NCBI RefSeq assembly: GCF_030457605.1
Contig: NZ_JAKDUR010000009.1
Coordinates: 1-61,800 of the forward strand
Reading direction: 5' to 3'
From: Halomonas sp.
Lineage (GTDB): Bacteria; Pseudomonadota; Gammaproteobacteria; Pseudomonadales; Halomonadaceae
Length of the DNA stretch: 61,800 nt
Shown here: piece by piece, positions 7,731 through 17,124 of the stretch
How the letters are laid out: the number at the start of each line of letters is the position of its first letter
Numbering within the stretch: position 1 is the stretch's first letter
Made by a program: the position numbers and the translations under genes
Notes under the pieces: model-generated
Seen by the model: only the letters and a program-made list of their open reading frames with translations
Databases searched by the model: none
What the model was told of the DNA's origin: nothing

Positions 7731-9083
7731 TTACATCAAGCCAATAACACCGGTGACAAATACCGCTACTACGCCGATGGGCGCGATAACCCGGGCAATC
7801 ACGTTCCAGGCGGTGACGCCGGCGGCAGAAAGCCCCAGCTCCTGTTCCACGCTTTGGCGATCCAGACACCAGGCAGCGAAAACAATCGAGCCCAGGCCGG
7901 TCAGCGGCAGCAGGAACTTGGCGGTAAAGGTGTCGAGCAGATCAAAGATGTTCAGGCCAAGGATCAGCACATCTGACCAGACGTTGAACGACAGCAGTGC
8001 CGCTACGCCCAGCAGCCACACGGCCGCGCCGGCGATCAGCGCAGCGGTCACGCGGGGCATGGAGCTGCGTTCTTCGAGCATTTCCACCGTGGGTTCCAAA
8101 AGCGAAATGGCCGAGGTCAGCGCGGCGAACGTCAGCAGCAAAAAGAACATCAGGCCAAGGATGGTGCCACCGGCCATGTTGCCAAACGCCAGCGGCAGGG
8201 TGACGAAGATCAACCCCGGACCTTCGCCCGGGCTCAGCCCGTTGGCAAACACGATGGGGAAGATGGCCATGCCCGCCAGCAGCGCAATCGCGGTATCCAG
8301 AATGATCACGGTGCGTGCGGTGCTGATCAGATTTACGTCCTGACCCAGGTACGAGCCGTAGGCCATCATGATGCCCATGCCCAGCGACAGGGTGAAAAAC
8401 GCCTGCCCCATGGCCGCGAGTACCACGCCACCGTCAAGCGCGCCCCAGTCAGGGCTGAACATGAAGCTCATGGCCTCGCCGAAGTGGCCGGTGGTCATGC
8501 CGTAACCGACCAGAATCAGCATTAAAATCACCAGCGCCGGCATCATCGAGCGCACCGCGCTCTCAAGCCCCTTGGTGACGCCCCGCGCCACGATGGCAAT
8601 GACCAGTGCCATGAAGGCGGTATGCCAGCCCAGCAGGGTGACCGGGCTTGCCAGCATGCCGCTGAACAGCGCGCCGATGCTGTCCGAGTCGCCGCCGCTG
8701 AAGGTGCCGATCACCGTGCCCAGGGTGTAGTTGAGCGACCAGCCGCCGATCACGCTGTAAAACGACAGAATCAAAAAGGCGGCCAGTACGCCGGTAATCC
8801 CGATGCCCAGCCAGGCGCGGGGCTTGCCGTTCTTTTTGGCCAGTTCGGCCATGGTGTCCACGGGGTTTTTTTGCCCGCGGCGGCCCATCAGCCATTCGGC
8901 GACCAGAATAGGCAAGCCGACCAGCGCCACACAAGCCAGATATACCAGCACGAAAGCCGCACCGCCGTTTTCGCCAACCATATAGGAAAAGCGCCATATG
9001 TTCCCGAGGCCCACGGCCGATCCCGCGGCCGCAAGCACAAAGGTCATGCGTGATGACCATTGTGCATGAGCAAGTTTTGCCAT
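7731..9083 (-). CDS. sodium-dependent transporter, NSS/SNF family
   Basis: An inner-membrane Na+ symporter of the neurotransmitter:sodium symporter family, which take up amino acids or related compounds. 450 residues and about 11 to 12 hydrophobic segments. The first helix has the family signature AAAGSAVGLGNIWRFSYMVGENGG, which forms the unwound substrate and Na+ site (LeuT-like). The substrate is not readable from sequence, although bacterial relatives with short C-termini include Trp and Ala transporters. The gene is alone, flanked by a bidirectional terminator and a long intergenic region. Confidence 0.9.
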   Translation of the reverse strand: MAKLAHAQWSSRMTFVLAAAGSAVGLGNIWRFSYMVGENGGAAFVLVYLACVALVGLPILVAEWLMGRRGQKNPVDTMAELAKKNGKPRAWLGIGITGVLAAFLILSFYSVIGGWSLNYTLGTVIGTFSGGDSDSIGALFSGMLASPVTLLGWHTAFMALVIAIVARGVTKGLESAVRSMMPALVILMLILVGYGMTTGHFGEAMSFMFSPDWGALDGGVVLAAMGQAFFTLSLGMGIMMAYGSYLGQDVNLISTARTVIILDTAIALLAGMAIFPIVFANGLSPGEGPGLIFVTLPLAFGNMAGGTILGLMFFLLLTFAALTSAISLLEPTVEMLEERSSMPRVTAALIAGAAVWLLGVAALLSFNVWSDVLILGLNIFDLLDTFTAKFLLPLTGLGSIVFAAWCLDRQSVEQELGLSAAGVTAWNVIARVIAPIGVVAVFVTGVIGLM

Positions 9084-9663
9084 ACATCACCTGTTATTAA
9101 AGTGCGTTATAGTAAGGGTGTTGAATGCGCGGAATGCGCATCGTTCCGGAATGCAAGGTACGCCAAACGCGCCGGGCGTGTAGCGTTACCGTATGCCAGC
9201 GTTGTTCCGAAAGTCTGTGCAATTTATCCGATCAGTGCAGTGTGTGCCAGCCGAGCGTCATAAAACGCGCGTTGAAACGCCGTTTTGCTTGGGTATACAC
9301 AAGCGAGGCAGAGGTTTTCCCCTGAATTATCCACAGGAAGAGTGGCGCAAGTGTCGCTCGATATAGCCGCTGAGAAGCACGATGTCAATACGTTCTTGTT
9401 GGCTGTGGCTCGACGCTCCTTGCGTGGAAACCCCGTGTAACAGGCTTTTCGGGATTTTTTCCACAGCAGGGCAATGCCGGGAGTGGCAACGTGAAAAACT
9501 GTCGCCAGGCATGTCCGAGGCAAGAAATGCTGCCATGTTCAGGATGTTATCAACAATTTTGGCAAGCGCTTTCAGGCTGTGGATAAATTTTTGTATAGCA
9601 GCGCTGAAATACTCTGCTCCGGCATATATACCTGCTACAGGACACAAACCAGAAGGAGGGCGT
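9084..9663. other. 580-bp intergenic region with four DnaA-box-like sites
   Basis: I see no convincing gene here. Two perfect DnaA boxes (TTATCCACA at 9327-9335 on plus; TGTGGATAA at 9578-9586, the same box on minus) and two single-mismatch boxes (TTTTCCACA at 9457-9465; TTATCAACA at 9547-9555) fall within 260 bp. There is also a 6-5-6 dyad ATGCGC-GGAAT-GCGCAT at 9125-9141 and a TTCCGGAA palindrome at 9144-9151. No dnaA, dnaN, mnmG or rpmH gene is near, so this is not an obvious chromosomal origin. It also holds the divergent promoters of the NSS transporter and crcB genes. Confidence 0.5.
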
Positions 9664-10053
9664 ATGTTGAGTGTGACGGCACTGTTTGGCGTGATGGCCG
9701 GCGGTGCCCTGGGCGGCATGTTACGCGCCTGGGCCAGCCGTGCAGGGGTGCGCCATTGGGGCAATACCCTGCCCTGGGGCACGCTTGGCGTAAATTACGC
9801 AGCAGCGTTGATGCTGGGGGCGCTGGCCGGCGGCGTGACACAGAGCGATACGGCCGGCCTGTTCTGGGCATTTGCCGCTACCGGTGTGCTGGGCGGGCTT
9901 TCCACGGTGTCGTCGCTGGCCCAGCAAACCCTGGGGCTGTGGCAGCAGCCGCGCCGGGGTGCTGCCGTGGTCTATCTGACGCTGAGCGTGGCCGGCGGCA
10001 TTGCGCTGGCCGCCGCAGGCTATGTGTTGGCGTCGGCAGGAGGTGGCTCATGA
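9664..10053 (+). CDS. crcB: fluoride channel CrcB/Fluc, first subunit
   Basis: A small four-helix membrane protein that exports fluoride passively as a dual-topology or heterodimeric channel. 129 residues. Family signs are GALGGMLRAW near the N-terminus, LGVNYAAALMLGAL (the N residue of the pore motif) and TGVLGGLSTVSSL, the counterpart of the usual GFCGGFTTFS break. The usual Phe-box TTFS is STVS here, which suggests specialisation within a heterodimer. ATG at 9664 follows AGAAGGAGGG. The stop overlaps the start of the second crcB by four bases. No fluoride riboswitch was recognised upstream. Confidence 0.88.
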   Translation: MLSVTALFGVMAGGALGGMLRAWASRAGVRHWGNTLPWGTLGVNYAAALMLGALAGGVTQSDTAGLFWAFAATGVLGGLSTVSSLAQQTLGLWQQPRRGAAVVYLTLSVAGGIALAAAGYVLASAGGGS

Positions 10054-10433
10054 CGGCTCTCCCCTTTTATGGCGCCGTGGCGGCGGGTAGCGCGCTGGGT
10101 GCCGGGCTGCGTTATTTGCTGGCGCTGGCCGCCGTTGCGCTCATGGGGCCGGCATTCTGGGCGGGAACGCTGTGCGCGAACCTGCTGGGATCAGGGCTGA
10201 TCGCCTGGTACTCGACCCGTGCGGCGCGTTCTCCCCACGGTACACTCGCTCGCTGGCACGGTTTCTGGACGGTCGGCGTGTGCGGCGGCTTTACCACGTT
10301 TTCCTTGTTCAGCGTGGAGGCGGTGCTGCTCTGGCAGCGTCAGCAGCCACTATTCGCGTTTGCTTATGTGGGGGTGAGCGTAGCCGGCTGGCTCGCTGCG
10401 GCACGCGTTGGGCAGTGGCTTGCCGAAGCATAG
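10050..10433 (+). CDS. crcB: fluoride channel CrcB/Fluc, second subunit
   Basis: The partner of the preceding gene: 127 residues and four membrane segments, with the canonical GVCGGFTTFSLFSVE motif and the Asn-containing helix AGTLCANLLGSG. It begins at ATG 10050, inside the stop of the first subunit (ATGA), so the two are made in equal amounts. Two unequal adjacent crcB genes indicate an obligate antiparallel heterodimer of the kind known from Gram-positive bacteria, as opposed to the single dual-topology gene of E. coli. Confidence 0.88.
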   Translation: MTALPFYGAVAAGSALGAGLRYLLALAAVALMGPAFWAGTLCANLLGSGLIAWYSTRAARSPHGTLARWHGFWTVGVCGGFTTFSLFSVEAVLLWQRQQPLFAFAYVGVSVAGWLAAARVGQWLAEA

Positions 10434-10506
10434 GCCTTGTCTGACAAGCACCCGGTGAGCGCTTTATGCTCGGCGGGCCCGTTTTTGCTGATCAAGGAGA
10501 ACTTTC

Positions 10507-10959
10507 ATGACCGAGACGTTAAAGGTGCTGGTATTGCACGGCCCCAACCTCAACCTGCTGGGCACGCGGCAGCCGGAGATCTACGGTGGGGAAACCCTGG
10601 CCGATGTGAATCAGGCGCTTGTGCGCCGGGCCGAAGCGGCAGGTGCTGTGCTTGGGCATTTTCAGAGCAATCACGAAGGCGAGCTGATCGATGCGATTCA
10701 AGCCGCCAGACTTGACGGCACGGCGGCGATCATCATCAACCCGGCGGCGTATACCCACACCTCGGTGGCGATTCTTGATGCGCTGAACGCCTTTGATGGC
10801 ACGGTGATCGAGGTGCATATCTCCAACGTGCACAAGCGCGAAGTGTTTCGTCACCATTCCTATGTTTCGCTACGCGCCGACGGCGTGATCGCGGGGCTCG
10901 GCAGCCAGGGCTACCACGCCGCGCTGGACGCGGTGATTGCGGCGGGCACAATGCCATAA
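10507..10959 (+). CDS. aroQ: 3-dehydroquinate dehydratase, type II
   Basis: Converts 3-dehydroquinate to 3-dehydroshikimate in the shikimate pathway as a cytoplasmic dodecamer. 150 residues, standard length. Conserved active-site pieces are [17 protein letters not shown] (catalytic Tyr near its end), [18 protein letters not shown] and EVHISN (with the conserved His). ATG at 10507 is preceded by AAGGAGA. In many proteobacteria aroQ precedes accB-accC; here those genes are absent and a terminator follows directly. Confidence 0.95.
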   Translation: MTETLKVLVLHGPNLNLLGTRQPEIYGGETLADVNQALVRRAEAAGAVLGHFQSNHEGELIDAIQAARLDGTAAIIINPAAYTHTSVAILDALNAFDGTVIEVHISNVHKREVFRHHSYVSLRADGVIAGLGSQGYHAALDAVIAAGTMP

Positions 10960-11001
10960 GGCCACAATCAGGCGCCACAAGACAACGACAAGGCAAAAGC
11001 A

Positions 11002-11025
11002 AAAGGGCGCCCGCAGGCGCCCTTT
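11002..11025. terminator. convergent terminator between aroQ and hemY
   Basis: AAAGGGCGCC, loop CGCA, GGCGCCCTTT: a perfect 10-bp stem, serving aroQ on plus and hemY on minus. Confidence 0.75.
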
Positions 11026-11055
11026 GTGATGGTGCAGTATGTCAGTAACGCGGAA

Positions 11056-12327
11056 TCAGGCGCTTTTTCTGCCCTTGCCCCTGGCTTTGTCCGAGGTGCC
11101 GTCGGCGCCCTGGGCTTCGCTTGGCTGGGGCAGTGACGGCAGCGACTTCGCCAGCATTTCCACGCTGTGGCGATAATAAAGCTGGCTCTTGTTGTGCTCG
11201 CCAAGGCTGGCGTAAAGGCGGGCCAGCTCGGCGCAGACCACGCCGTTGGGACGCTGGCGCTGGCTGGCTTCAAAGTATTCCTGGGCCTTGGCCCAGGCGC
11301 CGGTGCGCAACGACAGCCGCCCGCAGGCGAGCAGCAGCTCGGGATCGTTGGGGCGCTCCTTGAGCCAACCTTCGGCCTTGGTCAGCTGGCGGCGAGCATC
11401 CACGTTCAAAAGCCCGTAGCGCTTCACCAGTCGGGCATCCCAGTGATGATCCAGCGAGTGGCTGAGTAGACGCTCGGCGATGGTTTCTTCACCGGCCTGA
11501 ACCAGCGCTTCAACGTAGAGCACGATCAGCTCGGTGTTGGCACGCAGGTAGTCGGGCATATCGGCCCACAGGCTGCGCACACGCTCGATGTCGCCGGGGT
11601 TTCGGGCCTCGAAGATGATCAGTTCGCGATAGGCACGGAATTCGAGCTGTTCGCGTTCGGTCGGGGAAATCAGTTTTTGCGCGGCCAGCCGTGGAATCAG
11701 GCGGCGCAGGCCGTCCCAGTCGTTGACGCTGAGGTGAACCTGCTTGAGCAGCTTGAGCACCTGCGGATGGTTGGCCAGCTTCTTGTCCAGACGATTGAGG
11801 ATCGCCAGCGCTTCTTCGGGCTGCTGGCGGTCGATCATCAGCTGTGCCTGCATCAGCCCGATGGCAGCATCGGCGCCGTCAGTGGAAAGCTGCGCCTGAT
11901 TCAAGTGCTCCTGGGATTTGTCGTAATTCCCCTGATAGTGCGCCGCAAGCGCCGCTGACAGATAGTTGACCAGCGGTGTGCTGGAGTCGCCGGCGGCATT
12001 CGAGAGGGCTTTCTCGGCTTTTTTCCAGCGCCCTTCGGTCAGCGCCACCAGCCCGCGTACAGTGCGTTTCATGGCGCGGCGATTGCGCGCGCGGCCGTTC
12101 CAGCGGCGCAAGCGCCCCATCGGGCGCAGGATGCCGGCAAGCAGGCGCAGCACAAAATGGATGGCAATGAAGGCCGCCAGCAGCACCACCAGGCCAAACC
12201 AGAACGAGGTTTGCACCGAGGTATCACCCACCCGGATCAGCCAGTAGCCGGGCACCGACATCATCAAATGCCCGAACAGCGCGCCGACGGCAAGCCCGGC
12301 GACAATCAGCAAAATGAGTTTTCTCAT
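11056..12327 (-). CDS. hemY: HemY-like membrane protein with TPR repeats
   Basis: The last gene of the gammaproteobacterial hemCDXY cluster; not the protoporphyrinogen oxidase that shares the name. 423 residues with two N-terminal membrane segments (about residues 1-25 and 40-62) followed by a long helical-repeat (TPR) region, for example ALSNAAGDSSTPLVNYLSAA and ARLYASLGEHNKSQLYY. Its exact role is unsettled; it may scaffold heme-synthesis enzymes at the inner membrane. Its ATG overlaps the stop of hemX (ATGA), showing translational coupling. Confidence 0.9.
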   Translation of the reverse strand: MRKLILLIVAGLAVGALFGHLMMSVPGYWLIRVGDTSVQTSFWFGLVVLLAAFIAIHFVLRLLAGILRPMGRLRRWNGRARNRRAMKRTVRGLVALTEGRWKKAEKALSNAAGDSSTPLVNYLSAALAAHYQGNYDKSQEHLNQAQLSTDGADAAIGLMQAQLMIDRQQPEEALAILNRLDKKLANHPQVLKLLKQVHLSVNDWDGLRRLIPRLAAQKLISPTEREQLEFRAYRELIIFEARNPGDIERVRSLWADMPDYLRANTELIVLYVEALVQAGEETIAERLLSHSLDHHWDARLVKRYGLLNVDARRQLTKAEGWLKERPNDPELLLACGRLSLRTGAWAKAQEYFEASQRQRPNGVVCAELARLYASLGEHNKSQLYYRHSVEMLAKSLPSLPQPSEAQGADGTSDKARGKGRKSA

Positions 12328-13721
12328 GCTCCACCTCCGCTGGCGCTGCGTGTTTCAAAACGCTTGTCGATAAACTCGGCAAGCGCCTGCTGGGAGCCGC
12401 TGATATCGGGAAGCTCGGGCTTGATCTGCGTTTGCTTGAGCTCTTTCAGGCGGCGGATCACGCTTTGGGTATCGGGGCGCCCGGTGTCGTAGTAGCCGTT
12501 GAGCAGCTCCAGCGCGTCGTCGATGCTGGTGTCATAGAGCTTTTTCTCCTGTTTGAGCAGGGCCAGCTGGGATTGTTCGAGAATCAGCCGCAGGCTTTGA
12601 CGCAGGTAGGATTCCTGCTCGGGAGTGACCAGCGTTTCCAGCTCTTCGTCGTGCTTGCGTACGACCACCAGGTCCTTGAGCTCTTCGCCAAAGCGGGCAA
12701 GCTGGCGCTGGAAGGTGCCGCTGGGCGCCTCGTCCATGCCGGATTCGACCTTCTCAGCTTCGACGTCCTGATCAAGATGCAGGGTCTGGATGCGTTCCTG
12801 CTGAGCATCAAGTGCCAGGTACAGCCCGGTGCGGTCAACGTCCGGCACGGCGTTGAGTGCGGCCAGCTCGCTGGCAATTTCGCGACGTACCGGCGTCAGC
12901 GCCGGGTTGTCGGCTTCTTTCAGGCGGTCGTCGGCAGACTGTAGCAGCGCCGCTGCACCTTTCACGTCGCCTTCAAACTGCAGGCGCTGGTTGGCCAGGC
13001 GCAGCAGGTAGGCGGCTTCGGCGTGGAGCCAGTCGCGCTCGTCGGTATCCTGTTCCTGGGAGAGCTGGGTGAGCACTTTATCCAGGGTGCTATCGACGCT
13101 TTGGCGGTAGTCGGAGAACTCGCCGCGCAGTGATTCAAGCGTGTTGTCCAGCGCCTGTTTACGGTCTTCTTCGCCGCTGTCCAGGCGATTTTCCAGCTGC
13201 TTGACGGTCTGCTGCGAAGCGCTGTCGTTGGCCAGCGCGTCAAGGCGCTGCTGCTGGTTTTCCAGCCGTTGCCAACCCTGCCAGGCGAGAAGCGCCAGCA
13301 CGATAGCAACGATGACCACCAGCACGATGGCGATCACCCCACCCCTGCCACCGCCCTCTGGTGGCCTGTCACCGTTCTGTGGTGATTTGCCACCGTTTTG
13401 AGGCGACTTGTCACCGCTTTTGGGTGGAGTGTTGCCAGCGTTCCGGGGCGGCTTTTGGCTGCCGGCCGAACCCGCGGCGGAAGCAGCCGGCGCAGATGAT
13501 GCCGGAGCCGTTGAGTTGCCGCTGGCCTTTTTCCCGCCCTTGCCGCGGCGGTGGGGCCGGTTTGAGGTCGCGCTGTTTGTGGCCTCGGAAGACGTGTTGG
13601 TGTCGGGGGCGCTGTGGGTACCTTCAGAGCTCTGGCCGGATGGCGTGGTGTCCCGGGTGGCGTCATCGCGCCCGGCGTCTGCCTTGCGCGCGTCGTCCTG
13701 ATCGTTGGAGTGTTGGTTCAT
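12324..13721 (-). CDS. hemX: HemX-like protein of the hemCDXY operon
   Basis: A bitopic membrane protein often annotated as a uroporphyrinogen-III C-methyltransferase, although the HemX part lacks the methyltransferase fold and its function is unclear. 465 residues. A long, low-complexity hydrophilic N-terminus (about 125 residues of Ser, Thr, Asn, Gly, Pro and Lys) contains an approximate seven-residue repeat (GDKSPQN, GGKSPQN, GDRPPEG). A single membrane helix follows (VIAIVLVVIVAIVLALLAW), then a periplasmic coiled coil and the conserved C-terminal domain. The N-terminal tail is longer than in E. coli. It lies 16 bp after hemD and overlaps hemY by four bases. Confidence 0.88.
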   Translation of the reverse strand: MNQHSNDQDDARKADAGRDDATRDTTPSGQSSEGTHSAPDTNTSSEATNSATSNRPHRRGKGGKKASGNSTAPASSAPAASAAGSAGSQKPPRNAGNTPPKSGDKSPQNGGKSPQNGDRPPEGGGRGGVIAIVLVVIVAIVLALLAWQGWQRLENQQQRLDALANDSASQQTVKQLENRLDSGEEDRKQALDNTLESLRGEFSDYRQSVDSTLDKVLTQLSQEQDTDERDWLHAEAAYLLRLANQRLQFEGDVKGAAALLQSADDRLKEADNPALTPVRREIASELAALNAVPDVDRTGLYLALDAQQERIQTLHLDQDVEAEKVESGMDEAPSGTFQRQLARFGEELKDLVVVRKHDEELETLVTPEQESYLRQSLRLILEQSQLALLKQEKKLYDTSIDDALELLNGYYDTGRPDTQSVIRRLKELKQTQIKPELPDISGSQQALAEFIDKRFETRSASGGGA

Positions 13722-13737
13722 GTGTCACTAGCCTTTG

Positions 13738-14514
13738 TTAAAGTCCTTGATCGACATCGGCGCCCGGTGGAGAGCCAACGTGCGCGAGCGCAGCGGTTAA
13801 GGCGGGCGGTGTTGCCCCCGACGCCACCGTGGTGGCCGTAAAGCCCAGAGTGTCAGCCAGTGTAGCCAAACGCCGGCTGGAAACGATTAGCGGTTGGTGC
13901 AAGGCGTCCTGATGGCACCATTTTGCCAGATGTTGCAGGATTTCGCCGCTGGTCACGATCAGCGCCTGATAGTCGCCGGTGTGCAGCCGCTGCACGCCGG
14001 CAGGCGGCGGCGCCACGTGTTCGCGGCGATAGATTTCGCTGCGGGTAACACGAGCCCCGCGCGCGGTCAGCGTTTCGGCCAGTAGCGTGCGCCCGCCTTC
14101 TCCGGCGACCATCAGCACTTTCTGATCTTCCAGTTGGCGCAGCGACGGCAGTGTTAACAGCGCTTCGCTGGTGTCTTCGCAGGCGCTTTGCGGCGGCGTG
14201 CGAACGCGGACCCCAAGCCGCTGATAAAGCGCCTCGGCGGTGGCGGTGCCCACGCTGTAATAGTCAATGCCGACAGGCAGCTGCGGCCAGTAGTTTTCCA
14301 GCGCATCGCTCAGGCAATGCGCGGCGAACGGGCTGACCACGATGACTTTTTGGTACTGATCCAGATTTAGCCAGATATCACGCTGAGCAGGCGTCGGCAC
14401 AAGCGGAACCAGCCGCATGACCGGCAGCGTTTCGACGGCAAAGCCGCTGTCGTGAAGGGCATCGGCCAGCGCTTTACCGCGCTCGCCCGGCCGGGTGATC
14501 AGTACCGGCTGCAT
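13738..14514 (-). CDS. hemD: uroporphyrinogen-III synthase
   Basis: Cyclises hydroxymethylbilane with inversion of ring D to give uroporphyrinogen III, the common precursor of heme and siroheme; the latter is needed by CysI in this window. 258 residues. The sequence is weakly conserved as usual for the family but shows the expected pieces: LITRPGERGKALADAL at the N-terminus, VSPFAAHCLSDAL, YYSVGTATAEAL and LIVTSGEILQHL. The ATG at 14514 is chosen because it starts exactly at the conserved N-terminus, two bases after the hemC stop. The same frame is open further upstream but only over hemC. Confidence 0.92.
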   Translation of the reverse strand: MQPVLITRPGERGKALADALHDSGFAVETLPVMRLVPLVPTPAQRDIWLNLDQYQKVIVVSPFAAHCLSDALENYWPQLPVGIDYYSVGTATAEALYQRLGVRVRTPPQSACEDTSEALLTLPSLRQLEDQKVLMVAGEGGRTLLAETLTARGARVTRSEIYRREHVAPPPAGVQRLHTGDYQALIVTSGEILQHLAKWCHQDALHQPLIVSSRRLATLADTLGFTATTVASGATPPALTAALAHVGSPPGADVDQGL

Positions 14515-14516
14515 GG

Positions 14517-15458
14517 CTACTGGCGTCCGTATACGTCGGCCAGAATATCGCCGGCGCCCTGTTCGAGCAGTTCTTCGGCGACGCGGATACCCAGTGCTTC
14601 CGGCTCGTGCATGGAGCCCTTGCCTTCGGCGCGCAGCACTTCGGTGCCTTCGGGGTTGCCGACAAGACCACGCAGCCACAGGGTTTCGGCCTCCTTGTCG
14701 AGAATCGCGTGACCGCCGATGGGCACCTGGCAGCCGCCTTCAAGGCGAGTGTTCATGGCGCGCTCGGCGCGCACGCGGGTCGCGGTGTCGGGGTCATCCA
14801 GAGGCGCGAGCAAACTGATCATGCCCGGATCGTGCAGGCGACACTCGATACCCAGTGCGCCCTGGCCACAGGCGGGCAGGCAGACCTCGGGCGGCATCGA
14901 CTGGGCAATGCGAGCCTCAAGCCCCAGACGAATCAGGCCGGAGGTGGCGAGAATAATGGCATCGAACTCGCCGGCGTCGAGCTTGCCCAGCCGAGTCTGG
15001 ACGTTACCGCGCAGGTTGAGAATCTCCAGATCCGGCCGCGCTTCGCGCAGCTGCAGCCCCCGGCGCAGGCTGGCGGTGCCTACCTTTGCCCCTTCGGGCA
15101 GTTCGTCCACGCTTGTATAGTGGTTGGAAACAAAGGCGTCGCTGGGGTCGGCGCCGTCCAGAATCACCGAAAGACCGAGGCCTTCGGGAAAGGTCATGGG
15201 CACGTCTTTCATCGAATGCACGGCGATATCCGCGCGGCCGTCGAGCATGGCTTCTTCCAGCTCCTTGACGAACAGACCCTTGCCGCCGATTTTGGACAGC
15301 GGTGTATCAATGATCTTGTCGCCCTTGGTGGATAGCGCCACCAGCTCGACTTCAAGCTCCGGGTGCGTTGCCATCAGGCGCTCACGTACGTATTCGGCCT
15401 GCCACATAGCCAGTTGGCTCTTGCGTGTCGCGATACGCAGCTTGGTAATGGATTGCAC
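14517..15458 (-). CDS. hemC: porphobilinogen deaminase (hydroxymethylbilane synthase)
   Basis: Polymerises four porphobilinogens into hydroxymethylbilane using a covalent dipyrromethane cofactor. 313 residues, the same as in E. coli. The cofactor-bearing Cys is in [13 protein letters not shown] near residue 243. Substrate-binding Arg and Asp residues appear in [22 protein letters not shown] and [10 protein letters not shown]. It is the first gene of hemCDXY, transcribed away from argH across a 262-bp region holding a short dyad. Confidence 0.96.
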   Translation of the reverse strand: MQSITKLRIATRKSQLAMWQAEYVRERLMATHPELEVELVALSTKGDKIIDTPLSKIGGKGLFVKELEEAMLDGRADIAVHSMKDVPMTFPEGLGLSVILDGADPSDAFVSNHYTSVDELPEGAKVGTASLRRGLQLREARPDLEILNLRGNVQTRLGKLDAGEFDAIILATSGLIRLGLEARIAQSMPPEVCLPACGQGALGIECRLHDPGMISLLAPLDDPDTATRVRAERAMNTRLEGGCQVPIGGHAILDKEAETLWLRGLVGNPEGTEVLRAEGKGSMHEPEALGIRVAEELLEQGAGDILADVYGRQ

Positions 15459-15495
15459 GTTGTTCTCCCTGGGCCGTTAAACGACCGTATAAACG

Positions 15496-15512
15496 ATGAT
15501 ATGTCTTATCAT
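15496..15512. promoter_or_regulatory. short dyad in the hemC-argH divergent region
   Basis: ATGATA-TGTCT-TATCAT is a 6-5-6 inverted repeat, 38 bp upstream of the hemC start and about 210 bp upstream of argH. Symmetry and position suit an operator for hemC, but no known binding consensus is matched well. The rest of the region shows nothing else clear. Confidence 0.3.
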
Positions 15513-15720
15513 AAAGCACCTGAGCACTCAGGAAAAATCGCGCCCCACGGCATGCCGCAGGCTGTGGCGACTCTGGTACACTTTCTCTCAATGTCTTGAA
15601 CCGTCATCCAGATCCAGAGCATGACTTAAACCCGAACCATGCGCTAAATCAACGGCTCCGCCGACAAGTCGTGGGCGCCTGATCCGCCGATTCCATCTTC
15701 ATACGTAAAGGACTTCTGCC

Positions 15721-17124
15721 ATGAGTCAAGCCACCAACCAGTCCTGGGGCGGCCGTTTCAGCGAGCCGACCGACGCTTTTGTCGAACGTTTCACCGCCTC
15801 TGTTACTTTTGATCAGCGCCTTGCGCATCAGGATATTCAAGGCTCCATCGCCCACGCGACCATGCTGGCGCGGGTGGGTGTTCTCGGCAACGACGAGCGC
15901 GAAGCCATCGTGGCGGGGCTTAACGAGATTCGTGACGAGATCGAGCGCGGTGAGTTCCAGTGGTCGGTGCCGCTTGAAGACGTGCACATGAACATCGAGG
16001 CGCGGCTGACCGAAAAAATCGGCGTGACCGGTAAAAAGCTGCACACCGGCCGTTCGCGCAATGACCAGGTGGCCACCGATATTCGCCTGTTTCTGCGCGA
16101 CGCCATCGACGCCATTGAAGCCGAACTGATCCGCCTGCGCGACGGCATGGTGGAGCTTGCCGACAGCCAGGCCGACACCATCATGCCCGGCTTTACCCAC
16201 CTGCAAACCGCTCAGCCGGTCACCTTTGGTCACCACCTGTTGGCGTGGCAGGAAATGCTTGCCCGGGATCACGACCGCCTGCTCGACTGCCGTCGGCGCA
16301 TGAACGTGCTGCCGTTGGGCGCAGCCGCCCTTGCCGGCACCACCTACCCCATTGACCGCCACGTGACTGCCGAGCTGCTGGGCTTTGCGCGCCCTGCAGA
16401 AAACTCGCTGGACGCGGTGAGCGATCGCGACTTCGCCATCGAATTCGCCAGCTTCGCGAGCATTCTGCTGATGCACATGTCACGCATGAGCGAAGAGCTG
16501 GTGCTGTGGAGCAGCGCCCAGTTTGACTTTATCGACCTGCCCGACCGTTTCTGCACCGGCTCGTCGATCATGCCACAGAAGAAAAATCCCGACGTGCCGG
16601 AGCTGGTGCGCGGCAAGTCCGGTCGGGTATACGGCCATCTGATGAGCCTTCTGACGCTGATGAAGTCGCAGCCGCTGGCCTACAACAAGGACAATCAGGA
16701 AGACAAGGAGCCGCTGTTTGACACCGTGACCACGGTGCTTGACTGCCTGAAAGCGTTCGCCGACATGGTGCCGGCCGTCGAGCCGAAAAAAGCCAACATG
16801 TTCGAAGCCGCGCGTCAGGGCTTCTCCACTGCCACGGACCTGGCCGACTATCTGGTACGCAAGGGTGTTGCCTTCCGCGATGCTCACGATATCGTCGGCC
16901 AGTCGGTGGCCTATGGCCTGCAGCAGGAAAAGGACCTCTCGGAGATGACCCTTGACGAGCTCAAGCGCTTTTCCGATGTGATTGAGCCCGACGTATTCGA
17001 CGTGCTCACCCTTGAAGGTTCCGTGGCGGCACGTAATCACATTGGCGGCACCGCGCCGGATCAGGTGCGCGCCGCGGCCAGCCGCGCCCGCGCCGTTCTC
17101 GCCGACATCAAGGACAACACATGA
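15721..17124 (+). CDS. argH: argininosuccinate lyase
   Basis: Splits argininosuccinate into arginine and fumarate, the last step of arginine synthesis. 467 residues, typical. The fumarase/aspartase-superfamily signature [12 protein letters not shown], with the mobile loop holding the catalytic Ser, is present near residue 283. [13 protein letters not shown] and TPGFTHLQ-like [14 protein letters not shown] supply the other active-site regions. It opens a plus-strand run to yigB, and its stop overlaps the lptM start by four bases. Confidence 0.96.
   Translation: MSQATNQSWGGRFSEPTDAFVERFTASVTFDQRLAHQDIQGSIAHATMLARVGVLGNDEREAIVAGLNEIRDEIERGEFQWSVPLEDVHMNIEARLTEKIGVTGKKLHTGRSRNDQVATDIRLFLRDAIDAIEAELIRLRDGMVELADSQADTIMPGFTHLQTAQPVTFGHHLLAWQEMLARDHDRLLDCRRRMNVLPLGAAALAGTTYPIDRHVTAELLGFARPAENSLDAVSDRDFAIEFASFASILLMHMSRMSEELVLWSSAQFDFIDLPDRFCTGSSIMPQKKNPDVPELVRGKSGRVYGHLMSLLTLMKSQPLAYNKDNQEDKEPLFDTVTTVLDCLKAFADMVPAVEPKKANMFEAARQGFSTATDLADYLVRKGVAFRDAHDIVGQSVAYGLQQEKDLSEMTLDELKRFSDVIEPDVFDVLTLEGSVAARNHIGGTAPDQVRAAASRARAVLADIKDNT

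Noticed and set aside
9600-9663. Fluoride riboswitch before crcB
   Set aside because: The conserved GGNGAUGG and CUGAUGNCUCC segments are not present.
9084-9663. Chromosomal replication origin
   Set aside because: DnaA-box-like sites are present, but no dnaA, dnaN, mnmG, rpmH or parAB genes are near. Reported only as a cluster of sites.
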